A stretch of DNA of 38,600 nucleotides from an uncultured Candidatus Actinomarina sp. (GCA_902510965.1 CABXDM010000007.1:1-38600); one strand, 5' to 3'. Positions 15,010-22,798 are shown, counted from the first letter of the stretch. Notes: generated from the letters alone by a model not told the origin. A program made the numbers and translations.

Positions 15010-15432
15010 ATGAACACAAAACTTATAGGAATATTAGCAGAGATAGGCGCAACATCACTAACGATGATTTGGACGTGGAGGAACTTAAGTGGATTCTCAA
15101 CAATGACTATAAAGTCAATTTCTAAAGTCCTTACACAGGGAATCGGGATCGTTATTGTGGCAGTTGTTTTGGTCTCAATATTTGTTTCTATTTTTTCAGC
15201 AGTTCAAAGTGGAGATCATAGTGGTGCAGGTCTTGAAGATGAAAGAGATAGAATGTATGAACTATATGCCACACAACTCAGCAGCGGTATATTTGGCTTG
15301 GCCATGGTAACAGTTCTTATTTTAATGGGCTGGTTTAATCTTTCCGTCAACGCAGGACTTATTGCTATTGTCTACTCAGGATTTACTGCAGTTGTTGCAA
15401 GCGGTATTTTAAAAATGTATCTTTATAGATAA
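15010..15432 (+). CDS. Four-helix membrane protein paired with an XRE regulator
   Basis: 140 residues with hydrophobic segments near 5-22, 44-67, 93-111 and 115-137, and a charged loop (about 70-90) rich in Asp/Glu/Arg. It resembles small DUF2178-type membrane proteins often encoded next to short XRE regulators, but no firm family call is possible. It lies 11 nt upstream of the regulator gene and downstream of the triple operator, so the pair is probably autoregulated. Function unknown; an envelope-sensing or immunity-like role is speculation. Confidence 0.7.
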   Translation: MNTKLIGILAEIGATSLTMIWTWRNLSGFSTMTIKSISKVLTQGIGIVIVAVVLVSIFVSIFSAVQSGDHSGAGLEDERDRMYELYATQLSSGIFGLAMVTVLILMGWFNLSVNAGLIAIVYSGFTAVVASGILKMYLYR

Positions 15433-15443
15433 TAAAGATAAAA

Positions 15444-15668
15444 ATGGCAAAAAAGAAAATCAAAATAGAGAACTCAGTTAGAAAACTAAGGTTTAACAAT
15501 AATGAGATGACACAACAAGAACTTTCTGATTTAGTAGGTGTTACTAGGCAAACAGTGGTGGCTATTGAAAAATACAAGTACACGCCATCACTAGAGTTAG
15601 CATTTAAAATTGCATTGGCATTCGATAAAGAGATACAGGAAGTATTTTACATTAAGGAGTACTCATAA
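15444..15668 (+). CDS. Short XRE-family (Cro/YozG-like) HTH regulator
   Basis: 74 residues, almost only a helix-turn-helix domain. MTQQELSDLVGVTRQTVVAI is the HTH (about 22-41), followed by EKYKYTPSLELAFKIALAF and EVFYIKEY, the signature of the small YozG-type subgroup. It probably binds as a dimer and represses its own operon through the 14860-14919 boxes. Effector unknown; the membrane protein before it is the likely functional partner. Confidence 0.9.
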   Translation: MAKKKIKIENSVRKLRFNNNEMTQQELSDLVGVTRQTVVAIEKYKYTPSLELAFKIALAFDKEIQEVFYIKEYS

Positions 15669-15681
15669 GGATTATGAAGAA

Positions 15682-15700
15682 GAGTAATGCACTATTACTC
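15682..15700 (+). repeat. Hairpin after the XRE gene
   Basis: GAGTAAT, loop GCACT, ATTACTC: a perfect 7-bp stem with a 5-nt loop. There is no T-run directly after it, so it is more likely an mRNA 3'-end stabiliser or a weak terminator than a classical one. Confidence 0.5.
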
Positions 15701-15753
15701 ATACTCAGTAAATAAGCTTTTACGGGTTAACATAATCAATCAATATATTTAAA

Positions 15754-15809
15754 TGTTGCTAATAGTTACATAAAAACTATAAGTGTGTATAATGTTACTA
15801 TCAGCAACA
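15754..15809 (+). promoter_or_regulatory. Promoter flanked by an 18-bp inverted-repeat operator
   Basis: TGTTGCTAATAGTTACAT (15754-15771) and ATGTTACTATCAGCAACA (15792-15809) are reverse complements at 16 of 18 positions. They flank a TATAAT -10 at 15788-15793: the left arm covers the -35 position and the right arm overlaps the -10 and start site. Bound protein would therefore repress. The probable binder is the HTH protein encoded at 15823, giving autoregulation. Confidence 0.75.
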
Positions 15810-15822
15810 TAAAGAAGAAAAA

Positions 15823-16266
15823 ATGAATTTAGTAGGATTAAAGGAATTAGCAGAACTATTAGATGTGCCTTATGACACATTAAAAGTTTGGAAAAACAGA
15901 GATAGGCTACCAGAACCGTTTGAAGTTATAAGTGGGACGCCGATCTGGGATTGGGACACATCAGAAGAAGATTTTAGATCTATTGAAAAAAATGAAAACT
16001 CAGGAAGACCCAAGAAGCCGAAAATTTCAATTGCTGGTGGATTAATTGAAATTGATGTACAGGGTAGTAGCAAAGATAAAGATGAAAATATTTCAATTAG
16101 GCTAAACGGAAAGACCTTTGTTGATGTCAAAGCAGAACCAGCCAATTCTAAAAATAAGTCTGATAGAAATTTGTCTATAAAAGTTTTAGGTAAAAAAGTT
16201 ATTGATATAAACACAGATGATGTCATTGAAGTTGATGGAGAGGATACAAACAGTGAAGACAGTTAA
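15823..16266 (+). CDS. HTH protein with a three-fold beta-strand repeat
   Basis: 147 residues. Residues 4-46 look like a winged helix-turn-helix of the phage-regulator/MerR-like kind: LKELAELLDVPYDTLKVWKN, then a wing ending SGTPIWDWD. After a basic linker (GRPKKPK) come three copies of a pattern I/L-S-I-x3-G-x3-I/V-D-I/V at 67-80, 89-104 and 116-131, predicted as short beta hairpins. An acidic tail follows. The repeat recalls beta-solenoid or DUF4097-like sheets but I cannot name the family. The start has a purine-rich upstream region (AAAGAAGAAAAA) and lies 13 nt after the right operator arm. It overlaps the small membrane protein downstream, which suggests a DNA-binding/membrane pair. Confidence 0.75.
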   Translation: MNLVGLKELAELLDVPYDTLKVWKNRDRLPEPFEVISGTPIWDWDTSEEDFRSIEKNENSGRPKKPKISIAGGLIEIDVQGSSKDKDENISIRLNGKTFVDVKAEPANSKNKSDRNLSIKVLGKKVIDINTDDVIEVDGEDTNSEDS

Positions 16267-16408
16267 GTTTGAAGTAGGAAGATTTACTGGTAGTGCTATA
16301 GCTTTATTATTGCTTGGCTTAGTTGCTACGGTCAGCATATTCATTCTTAAAGTAGCATTTACAATTGCCGCAATTGGTATATTAATCAAAATATTCTCAA
16401 GAAATTAA
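16253..16408 (+). CDS. Small membrane protein coupled to the HTH protein
   Basis: About 51 residues from GTG 16253, with GGAGAGG 9 nt upstream inside the previous gene; ATG 16235 or 16217 would add 6 or 12 residues. There is a short amphipathic N-terminus, then a hydrophobic stretch of ~38 residues (one or two helices) ending in a basic tail (IKIFSRN). It overlaps the HTH gene by 14 nt. No family recognised. Confidence 0.6.
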   Translation: MKTVKFEVGRFTGSAIALLLLGLVATVSIFILKVAFTIAAIGILIKIFSRN

Positions 16409-16462
16409 AGTAGTAGTTGTCCAATAAGTTATATATCTCTGCTTTTTCCAAGAAATATATTG

Positions 16463-16468
16463 TAAAAT
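16463..16468 (+). promoter_or_regulatory. Candidate -10 box (TAAAAT) for cytochrome b561
   Basis: TAAAAT ends 7 nt before the ATG at 16476, giving a transcript with at most one leader nucleotide. Confidence 0.45.
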
Positions 16469-16475
16469 ATTTAAG

Positions 16476-17042
16476 ATGAATTCTCATACTACGACATCAA
16501 AGTTTATTCACTGGACTTTTACAATTCTCTACGCCTATGGAATATTTAAACAAGTAGATGATTTAGAACAGCTAGAGGATGCTTCACTTCTTAACTTTGA
16601 AATTTTATTTGCTGTGGCATTTCTGGCAGTTGTCTTAATTAGATATTTCTATATGAAGGGAACACCAACGCTCCTAGGTGCACATGATGAAATGAGAAAA
16701 GGTCATCTACTTATTGCAAAAACTGTACACAGGCTTGTTTATTTCAGCTTGATCATGCTTCCCACCACAGGTTTGCTGATTGCTGCATTGATATCCTTTG
16801 ATATACCCGGCATGGGTATTGCTATAGCTTTACACGAACTCTCAGCCTCCCTTAGTTATATAGTTATTGCTATTCATATTGGAGCATCTTTATATTCACG
16901 GCTTAAAGGTGAAGGCATATGGAATGCAATGGTTCCTATCTGGAAAGAAAAAGGTAGGGTTAATTCAGATTTGTTGTCGAAACTAGAGATTTTAGAAGAG
17001 AAAACTTATGACAAGATAGAAGAGATATTTAGTTTAAAGTAA
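16476..17042 (+). CDS. Cytochrome b561-family membrane protein
   Basis: 188 residues with four main helices and the histidine pattern of prokaryotic b561/Ni-Fe hydrogenase-type cytochromes b. His12 is in KFIHW, His77 and His85 are in GHLLIAKTVHRL, His120 is in LHEL and His134 is in AIHIG. It would carry two b haems and move electrons between quinone and a periplasmic acceptor, or act as a superoxide:quinone oxidoreductase like CybB. Length is near the family's ~175 residues. The C-terminus is a charged helix (about 157-185). It is probably co-transcribed with the 53-residue protein 4 nt downstream. Confidence 0.87.
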   Translation: MNSHTTTSKFIHWTFTILYAYGIFKQVDDLEQLEDASLLNFEILFAVAFLAVVLIRYFYMKGTPTLLGAHDEMRKGHLLIAKTVHRLVYFSLIMLPTTGLLIAALISFDIPGMGIAIALHELSASLSYIVIAIHIGASLYSRLKGEGIWNAMVPIWKEKGRVNSDLLSKLEILEEKTYDKIEEIFSLK

Positions 17043-17046
17043 GAGT

Positions 17047-17208
17047 ATGGAAACACTTGAATATTTAGCTTATGCAGGGATTCTTTTTGGAATGCTTGTT
17101 AGTGCATTTACAATCGATTGGAAAGATAAAAAAACATACAGAAATTCTTTGATTATCCTGGCAGTCATTGCAGCTGGTACAGGATTCTTATTCCTCATTG
17201 ATTTTTAG
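17047..17208 (+). CDS. Small two-helix membrane protein after cytochrome b561
   Basis: 53 residues, METLEYLAYAG onward. Two hydrophobic helices (about 7-23 and 34-51) flank a charged loop, DWKDKKTYRN. It lies 4 nt after the b561 stop. A TAAAGT box also ends 6 nt before its ATG, so it may have its own leaderless start. No family recognised; it may be a small subunit of the b561 protein. Confidence 0.6.
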   Translation: METLEYLAYAGILFGMLVSAFTIDWKDKKTYRNSLIILAVIAAGTGFLFLIDF

Positions 17209-17211
17209 TCT

Positions 17212-18129
17212 TTATTTTTTCTTTACTCCAGGAAAAAAAAGATTCGTTTGTTTTTGATATTCTTTATATCCGGGTCTTTTTTTTACCGAGAAATACTCTG
17301 AAGGAATCGCACCAGTTGCATAGACAAGGGTGATATACATCATTCTCGAAACATAGATAAGGCCTCCCCCTACTAATAACCAAAAAATCTGATTCACTTG
17401 TGCATCCCTTAGAGCAAACCAAGAGGGAATTGTTGTAATAATTAAACCATTCCAAACCATCCATTCGGCAAAATAGTTAGGATGGCGGGTATATTTCCAT
17501 AAACCGACATTGCATACTTGATTGCGCAATCCTGTTTTTTTCATTTTTATGAGAAATCTTAGTTTTTGAAAATCAGCTACTGATTCGAAAACTAAAGCTA
17601 ATCCCCAAACCAACATGCCTATGGCTTCTATTATTTCAAAAGACTGGTTGATGTTTGAAGCCGTTATAAAAATTGGCAATGCAAGAAATGATGTATTAGC
17701 TAGGCCTTGTGAAATCGCATCTACTTGAAGAGCGAGATGAGTATTATCTTTACCACTCTTTTTCCAACGAATATGCTGATACTCATAACGAGGTAACTCT
17801 TTATCTAAGTGCCCCGATCTCCACATTTTTAAAGCACCGAAACCCATTCTGAGACCTACAAGAATTACCATTCCACTGATTAGTAATGACCTAAGCCAAT
17901 AGCCGTCACTAAATATATAACTAACAATACCTAAAAGAACGAGTCCCCACGGCCAAGCAATATCAACATAACTCATTCGGCCTGTTCTGGAGATTGGTAT
18001 GCATACTACAAAAGTAAACAATACTACCTGACCAATTGTGTTAAAGAATCCAACATTCCTGAACTCAGGGATTACAAGTATTAATGCTAATCCCATTAAA
18101 TAGGGTATAAGTGGACGAAAGTATTTCAC
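17212..18129 (-). CDS. DUF1295-family membrane protein (steroid-reductase/isoprenylcysteine methyltransferase-like)
   Basis: 305 residues with about eight hydrophobic segments. The C-terminal half carries the family signature LWKYTRHPNYFAEWMVW (about 209-225) and RPGYKEYQKQTNLFFPG at the end, as in DUF1295 and 3-oxo-5-alpha-steroid 4-dehydrogenase-like proteins. The His/Asn/Tyr/Glu cluster there binds NADPH or S-adenosylmethionine in relatives. The substrate is probably a lipid but unknown. The start is GTG 18129, one nt after the stop of the upstream 51-residue protein, so the two are translationally coupled. It ends 3 nt from the convergent 53-residue gene. Confidence 0.85.
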   Translation of the reverse strand: MKYFRPLIPYLMGLALILVIPEFRNVGFFNTIGQVVLFTFVVCIPISRTGRMSYVDIAWPWGLVLLGIVSYIFSDGYWLRSLLISGMVILVGLRMGFGALKMWRSGHLDKELPRYEYQHIRWKKSGKDNTHLALQVDAISQGLANTSFLALPIFITASNINQSFEIIEAIGMLVWGLALVFESVADFQKLRFLIKMKKTGLRNQVCNVGLWKYTRHPNYFAEWMVWNGLIITTIPSWFALRDAQVNQIFWLLVGGGLIYVSRMMYITLVYATGAIPSEYFSVKKRPGYKEYQKQTNLFFPGVKKK

Positions 18130-18130
18130 T

Positions 18131-18286
18131 TTATTCTTGGGGTGTTCTTTGTTTGATATACCAATAACAAAAACTCATTGCAATGAAAGATAACCCCATA
18201 GAGAGATAGTCATAATCAGTGAGTGCTGTGAGGAAAATTGTTACTAAAAATACTATAGAGATTATGAAGAATTTTTTATCATTCAT
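18131..18286 (-). CDS. Small two-helix membrane protein coupled to the DUF1295 gene
   Basis: 51 residues. Two hydrophobic segments (about 6-22 and 28-43) are separated by TDYDYL, and the tail IKQRTPQE is charged. Its stop is 1 nt before the GTG of the DUF1295 gene, and a TATCAT box lies 7 nt before its ATG, so it is likely the first gene of that operon. No family recognised. Confidence 0.6.
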   Translation of the reverse strand: MNDKKFFIISIVFLVTIFLTALTDYDYLSMGLSFIAMSFCYWYIKQRTPQE

Positions 18287-18293
18287 AGATTCA

Positions 18294-18303
18294 ATGATAC
18301 ACT
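18294..18303. promoter_or_regulatory. Overlapping divergent -10 boxes
   Basis: TATCAT on the minus strand (18294-18299) lies 7 nt from the ATG at 18286. TACACT on the plus strand (18298-18303) lies 7 nt from the ATG at 18311. The two boxes share two base pairs, so only one could be used at a time. Confidence 0.5.
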
Positions 18304-18310
18304 TTAAATT

Positions 18311-18391
18311 ATGAATGCAAAAAGAATACTACTGCTAGGGTTTCTACTACTCATACCACTTCTCTTTGGACTCATATCTCTTTCTTTATAA
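18311..18391 (+). CDS. 26-residue hydrophobic peptide
   Basis: It begins MNAKRILLLGF and continues as one leucine-rich membrane helix with no charged tail. It is preceded by a TACACT box with leaderless geometry and ends 7 nt from the convergent SRPBCC gene. It has the look of a small membrane peptide. Evidence beyond an intact frame and promoter-like box is lacking. Confidence 0.4.
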   Translation: MNAKRILLLGFLLLIPLLFGLISLSL

Positions 18392-18398
18392 GTTATTT

Positions 18399-18893
18399 TT
18401 AAGAAAACCACTTGTGTGTGCCAAAATGGTTTTTTGGTACAGGTTCTTTTTCAGTAAGGTAGTAATTAATTCCTCCCAGTACTGAAATTAAATAAGATGT
18501 TAACTTTGGTCTGAGCAATACTTTATAGGGTAGAAAGCTCAAAAATCTTGGCGCGTTTGCTAAGAAATGTGGGTAAATAGTTATTGACAGGAATGTATTA
18601 TTCTCTTCTGAAGATATCTCCCAGATAACTTTTGATTTCTTACCCTCTCTTCCTCCAATTTGTAAAGTGTAGCCCTTACCTTCATTCCAATTTGTAAAGT
18701 GTCTTTCATACCTAAGACCACTCAGATATATTAAAACATCATTTGATTCAACACCGGGCCATGAGATTACTGAATGACTTTTAGAAAAGGGATGTGTTAA
18801 TTCTAAGTGGCCGGGTTGACTTATGACATCCCATAGTTCTTCCTCTGTGGTATTAATTTGTTTAACGACACGAATAGACTGTTTGTACTTCAC
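18399..18893 (-). CDS. SRPBCC/START-like (polyketide cyclase-type) protein
   Basis: 164 residues beginning with the typical strand-helix, IRVVKQINTTEEELWDVISQPGHLELTHPF. Alternating strands follow (LSGLRYERHFTNW, YTLQIGG, KSKVIWEIS, NTFLSITIYPHF) and a long C-terminal helix, the fold of SRPBCC hydrophobic-ligand proteins. Ligand unknown. The start is GTG 18893, 9 nt after the hydrolase gene, so both are probably in one operon. Confidence 0.75.
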   Translation of the reverse strand: MKYKQSIRVVKQINTTEEELWDVISQPGHLELTHPFSKSHSVISWPGVESNDVLIYLSGLRYERHFTNWNEGKGYTLQIGGREGKKSKVIWEISSEENNTFLSITIYPHFLANAPRFLSFLPYKVLLRPKLTSYLISVLGGINYYLTEKEPVPKNHFGTHKWFS

Positions 18894-18902
18894 TTAAAGC
18901 TC

Positions 18903-20294
18903 TTATTGGTCAACAGAAACTAAGTATGGTGAATACTCCTCATTAGGGATCTCACCCTTTAAGGCTGAACCATTAAAATAATTATTAACATTTAACGAAT
19001 CTTCATAATTTATAGCACCTTTGAGAAAAGTATATTTTGTTAAAGAACTGATTGAACCAAAGGCAACAAAGTCATAATGCTTAGAATCTTTTAAGTAATA
19101 CCCATGAATTTCAACATCTTGTTTAGATAACAGAGTTCTATAAAGCTCAATCTCAGTTAACTCTTCAGAATCTGTATATCCATTGAACCAGTCCTCGCTG
19201 TATATAACATCTGTTTTATTTCTTAGCTGAATCTCTTTTCCTGCATCGACAAAAGGTGTTAAAAAAGGATCTTGTAGGATCATATTTTGACAAGTGTTTA
19301 CAGCACAGAACTCAACTACAGCCCCTGCTCCTGTAGAGTGTGCCATTGTAGAAATGTTAGTAAAATCTGCTGTTGCCCTAACAATATTTGTGATGGGTAA
19401 CTCCACACTGCTTAAGTTTATAAAATAATTCAAAGTGTCTTCAATATCATTCTTCATCTCATACATAACACTATGAATGTTGGATGAATTTTCTGTGGAA
19501 CCTGTATTAAAAATTATTCCAGATGGTAAATTTGTAAACATTGCTAAACCTGTATGGTCAATAGAGAAGATAACATAACCCTTGGAAGCTAAGTGTATTA
19601 GTTGATCTGAAGCAAATATTTTTTCACCTGCCCACCCATGAGAGTAAATAAGAACTGGGAACTTTTTATCCTCAACGGGCATAAGATTTTGTTGGACTTC
19701 AAACTGTGAAAGTTTTAAATGTTGGAGTATAAACTCTGGAAGACTAAGTCCCCATGTCCTATTTAAATATCTAACAATGTAGGTTCCCCAATTACCTTCT
19801 TTACTTCTAAAAATCTGATTTGAAGAAATCTCTTCATTACTTGGATAATAAACGTCCACTAACAATTCTCTTTTTGAATTTTCTTTGAGATTACTAAGTT
19901 CCACAAACTCAGTTGGATTATTTCTATCCTCAATTATTAAGAGTTCTTCACTATACCCAACTGAGTAAAGTGCATCTCCACCTGTCCCGAAAGTAGGAAC
20001 GGGAAAGATGTAAAGTAACCCAGCTGAAATAATTACGAATGAAATAGTTTTGATGGAGATTAGTGCTCTTATAAATTTCTTTGTACTTCTATATTCAAAT
20101 ACTGTAATTATTGATTTAGTAATAAAAAGCGCATAAATTAAGTAGTACTGCCATCTCACTCCAACAAAAATAATATGAGTGATGATTGTTATAAAAAAAG
20201 TGCTTAGGAGTATTCTCTGTGTCAGCAAGGAAAAACGTTGGAAAAATAGGGTTCCAGCTGATAAACCAATAATTACTATATCAAAAAAATCCAT
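18903..20294 (-). CDS. Membrane-anchored alpha/beta hydrolase (PAF-acetylhydrolase-like)
   Basis: About 463 residues from ATG 20294; GTG 20300 is an alternative two codons earlier. Four N-terminal membrane helices (within residues 5-100) precede an alpha/beta-hydrolase domain. Its order is that of bacterial PAF-AH/dienelactone-type esterases: oxyanion loop FPVLIYSHGWAGE, GYVIFSIDHTG, nucleophile serine in MAHSTGAGAV (about 320; A-H-S-T-G instead of G-H-S-x-G), LQDPF as possible acid site, and a late histidine in DSKHYDFVAFG. The hydrolase domain probably sits outside the membrane and cleaves an acyl ester or oxidised lipid. The neighbouring SRPBCC protein may handle the same lipid. Confidence 0.8.
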   Translation of the reverse strand: MDFFDIVIIGLSAGTLFFQRFSLLTQRILLSTFFITIITHIIFVGVRWQYYLIYALFITKSIITVFEYRSTKKFIRALISIKTISFVIISAGLLYIFPVPTFGTGGDALYSVGYSEELLIIEDRNNPTEFVELSNLKENSKRELLVDVYYPSNEEISSNQIFRSKEGNWGTYIVRYLNRTWGLSLPEFILQHLKLSQFEVQQNLMPVEDKKFPVLIYSHGWAGEKIFASDQLIHLASKGYVIFSIDHTGLAMFTNLPSGIIFNTGSTENSSNIHSVMYEMKNDIEDTLNYFINLSSVELPITNIVRATADFTNISTMAHSTGAGAVVEFCAVNTCQNMILQDPFLTPFVDAGKEIQLRNKTDVIYSEDWFNGYTDSEELTEIELYRTLLSKQDVEIHGYYLKDSKHYDFVAFGSISSLTKYTFLKGAINYEDSLNVNNYFNGSALKGEIPNEEYSPYLVSVDQ

Positions 20295-20355
20295 GACCAC
20301 TTATAGTACTTAAGTTATAAAACTGGGAGTTCTCTAACGAAATTTACTTCTGAAC

Positions 20356-20361
20356 TAAACT
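20356..20361 (+). promoter_or_regulatory. Leaderless promoter -10 box (TAAACT)
   Basis: TAAACT ends 6 nt before the ATG at 20368 of the first permease gene. Confidence 0.5.
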
Positions 20362-20367
20362 AATAAA

Positions 20368-21507
20368 ATGCTTAAATTTTTTCTTCGTAATTTATTTACC
20401 TCTCTTGTTTCGATATTTATATTTTTACTCATTATGTTTTATGGGATCAATATTTTAATTCCAGGTGATTTCTTGACGCCACTGAGGTTAATGATGTCTC
20501 AAGAGGAACTCGATGCTCTGCGTGAAACCTTAGGCGCAAACGACCCATTAATTCAACAATATTACAGGTGGATACAAAGTGTCTTCAGTGGTGAAATTAC
20601 TCCTGGTGGCTTTAGGCAGCGTTCAAGTAAGAGTGTTCTGGATACAGTATTTCCTACATTACATGTACTAATCCCATCTTTCATTATCTCGATTTACCTA
20701 TCAAGAATTCCAGCATTAAAAACAAGTGTAAAACGGTTGGGAAAGGAAAAAATCTTTAGTGACACTTTTGGGATTTTATTAATAAGTCTGTTTCCTCCAA
20801 TTATTTATTTCCTTATCGGCGAAAGACTTGAGAATACATTCAGAAGCTTATTTGACCGATTTGATATTACAGGAACCTCAAGTGAACTACTGCTTTTTAG
20901 CGAAATGAAACTTGGTTTGGGCTTTATTATTTTTATAGTCGCATGCTCATTTATTATTGTTAGTTTCTTTGAAGTTATTGCATTAATAAATATACCTTTG
21001 AAGAAATTCATAATTTCAGCCTCCTTGCTTATAATTATTTTTCTCTTTTTTGAGAGTCAGGAAGTTGTTGCTATGTTGTATTATTCAAAAAATGCATTTA
21101 TAACAATCGGCATACTCACCACCTTGCTTATTGGAGAGTTTATTTTATTCAACAATATTATTGTTCAAAATATTTCAAAAGAAGATCATATTATGACTGC
21201 AGCAGCGATTGGTTATTCAAATCATAAGATATTTAAAGATCACATTATAAGGAATTCTTTTTTCCCTTTTGCTACAAGGATTGCAATTAATCTTCCCTAC
21301 ACTATCGCATCTTTAGTAATTGTAGAATCCACTACAGGATGGGGCGGTATGGGTTCAATGTTATATAGAGTAATTATGAGCCAGGATTCAAATGCAGCAA
21401 TGGCTATTTTGTTTTTACTAGCAATTCTTACAGCCACATTACGCCTAATGATTACTTTCTCTCAAGTAGTGTTCAATCCACAACTGCGAGGTGCTCGTAA
21501 TGTTTAA
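20368..21507 (+). CDS. OppB/DppB-type ABC transporter permease
   Basis: 379 residues, longer than the usual 305-340. The N-terminus has the family's membrane helix, INILIPGDFLTPLR and the ELDALRETLGANDPLIQQYY segment. The C-terminal half has the EAA loop TAAAIGYSNHKIFKDHIIRN and VIVESTTGWGGMGSML, which matches the conserved tail of OppB. An additional ~60-residue region in the middle (about 135-200) is divergent. It imports peptides or similar solutes together with the next gene. No substrate-binding protein or ATPase gene is in the window. Confidence 0.87.
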   Translation: MLKFFLRNLFTSLVSIFIFLLIMFYGINILIPGDFLTPLRLMMSQEELDALRETLGANDPLIQQYYRWIQSVFSGEITPGGFRQRSSKSVLDTVFPTLHVLIPSFIISIYLSRIPALKTSVKRLGKEKIFSDTFGILLISLFPPIIYFLIGERLENTFRSLFDRFDITGTSSELLLFSEMKLGLGFIIFIVACSFIIVSFFEVIALINIPLKKFIISASLLIIIFLFFESQEVVAMLYYSKNAFITIGILTTLLIGEFILFNNIIVQNISKEDHIMTAAAIGYSNHKIFKDHIIRNSFFPFATRIAINLPYTIASLVIVESTTGWGGMGSMLYRVIMSQDSNAAMAILFLLAILTATLRLMITFSQVVFNPQLRGARNV

Positions 21508-22375
21508 ACTGATATTGCGAAGTACTTATAAAACCTACCATGGAAAATTAGGCTATCTATTTCTATTGTTACTAATGACAGGTTCCCTTGCTCATATACT
21601 TTTACTTAAAACTGTTTGGCCGGTGAATATTTACGATCCTATTGTTGGGTTCGATTTGTCTGTATTTCCTCATCCCGTTACACCTTCAGGAACACACTTA
21701 CTAGGAACAGATCCGCTCGGAAGAGATGTTCTGAGTATGTTTTTAGCTGGTTCAGAACCCTTAATTAAGCTCTCTATTATCTCATTTATAACCGGGCTAA
21801 TATCAAGCCTTATAGTTGGTACTTTTGTTCCATTTCTTTTCAAGCGATTTGATTTGTTATTAAGAGAATTCTCATCAGGCTTAGTACTGATATCACCTCC
21901 AATAGTTTTACTTATTCTTGGTACCGGTGATTTTTTAGAAAAGCTCAGTCCTGAAATGGTTGGTTTTATTTATGGATTACTGGGGGGATTAGGAGTTTGT
22001 TACTTAGTTATCAGTACAAGAGTTAAAGAACTTATAAATTCAGAGTTTTTAAATGCATCAAGAGTTATTGGAGCTAGTGAACTTCAAATTGCACTAAAAC
22101 ATATACTTCCTTTAATTATTCCCTACTCAGTTGCGCTTATGCTTTCTGTGACAACAAGTGGAATAGTTGCATATGGATTTGCTTCATTTTTTGGACAAGT
22201 TGGATGGACTCCTAACTGGGGGATGATGATCTACGATGCAATCACTTATGGAAGTTATTTAGGGGGTACCAATTTATGGAACCTTATGCCACCTACTTTT
22301 GGGTTCATACTTTGTTCAAGCTCTTTTTACTTAATTAGTATCAGTGTTAAAAAACAATTTGGAATCACGTTATAA
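21500..22375 (+). CDS. OppC/DppC-type ABC transporter permease
   Basis: 291 residues from ATG 21500, which overlaps the previous gene by 8 nt and has GAGGTG 6-8 nt upstream; GTG 21491 is open but less likely. It has the OppC signature HLLGTDPLGRDVLSMFLAG and the EAA loop LNASRVIGASELQIALKHIL. There are about six helices. It forms the permease heterodimer with the gene before it. Confidence 0.9.
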   Translation: MFKLILRSTYKTYHGKLGYLFLLLLMTGSLAHILLLKTVWPVNIYDPIVGFDLSVFPHPVTPSGTHLLGTDPLGRDVLSMFLAGSEPLIKLSIISFITGLISSLIVGTFVPFLFKRFDLLLREFSSGLVLISPPIVLLILGTGDFLEKLSPEMVGFIYGLLGGLGVCYLVISTRVKELINSEFLNASRVIGASELQIALKHILPLIIPYSVALMLSVTTSGIVAYGFASFFGQVGWTPNWGMMIYDAITYGSYLGGTNLWNLMPPTFGFILCSSSFYLISISVKKQFGITL

Positions 22376-22383
22376 ATCTTGAT

Positions 22384-22389
22384 TAAAAT
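22384..22389 (+). promoter_or_regulatory. Leaderless promoter -10 box (TAAAAT)
   Basis: TAAAAT ends 6 nt before the ATG at 22396. Confidence 0.55.
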
Positions 22390-22395
22390 AAAGGC

Positions 22396-22788
22396 ATGAG
22401 CACTTCATACAGTTTAGAAATATACAAGAAACCACTAGAGGCAATTCAAGCCGGTATAAAAAAAGTTGAAATTAGGACTAATAACTCTTACGAACAAATT
22501 AATTACAATAGATTACAAGTTGGCGATACCATTTCATTTCAAGTTATTTCAGGACCACCGTTTGTTGGATTAGATGTTATCGAGGCAGACGCGTTGATGG
22601 TTGAAGTCGTTAGTGTTATTAAATATAGAGATCCTAAAGAACTTCTCAAACAGGAGGGGCTTGAAGTGTTATCTTCTCTCGTAGCAAATATTGATGACGG
22701 TATAGAGCTACTTTATAGTTTTCACGAATATAAAGAAATGATTCCAGTTCATGGCATTTTTGCAATACATATACAACCAGTGACTTAG
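22396..22788 (+). CDS. ASCH-domain protein
   Basis: 130 residues. The N-terminal half has the ASCH pattern: EIYKKPLEAIQAGIKKVEIR, then LQVGDTISFQ and a following strand with VEVVSVIKY. ASCH/YqfB-like proteins bind RNA or hydrolyse modified cytidines (the N4-acetylcytidine amidohydrolase YqfB is one). The conserved Lys/Glu of that activity would be Lys21-Lys22/Glu24. Function remains a family-level guess. It has its own leaderless-type promoter. Confidence 0.78.
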   Translation: MSTSYSLEIYKKPLEAIQAGIKKVEIRTNNSYEQINYNRLQVGDTISFQVISGPPFVGLDVIEADALMVEVVSVIKYRDPKELLKQEGLEVLSSLVANIDDGIELLYSFHEYKEMIPVHGIFAIHIQPVT

Positions 22789-22798
22789 TACGATATTT

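Noticed and set aside
15674-15715. A 13-codon frame (MKKSNALLLILSK) after the XRE gene
   Set aside because: It is mostly the hairpin sequence itself and too short to support without conservation data.
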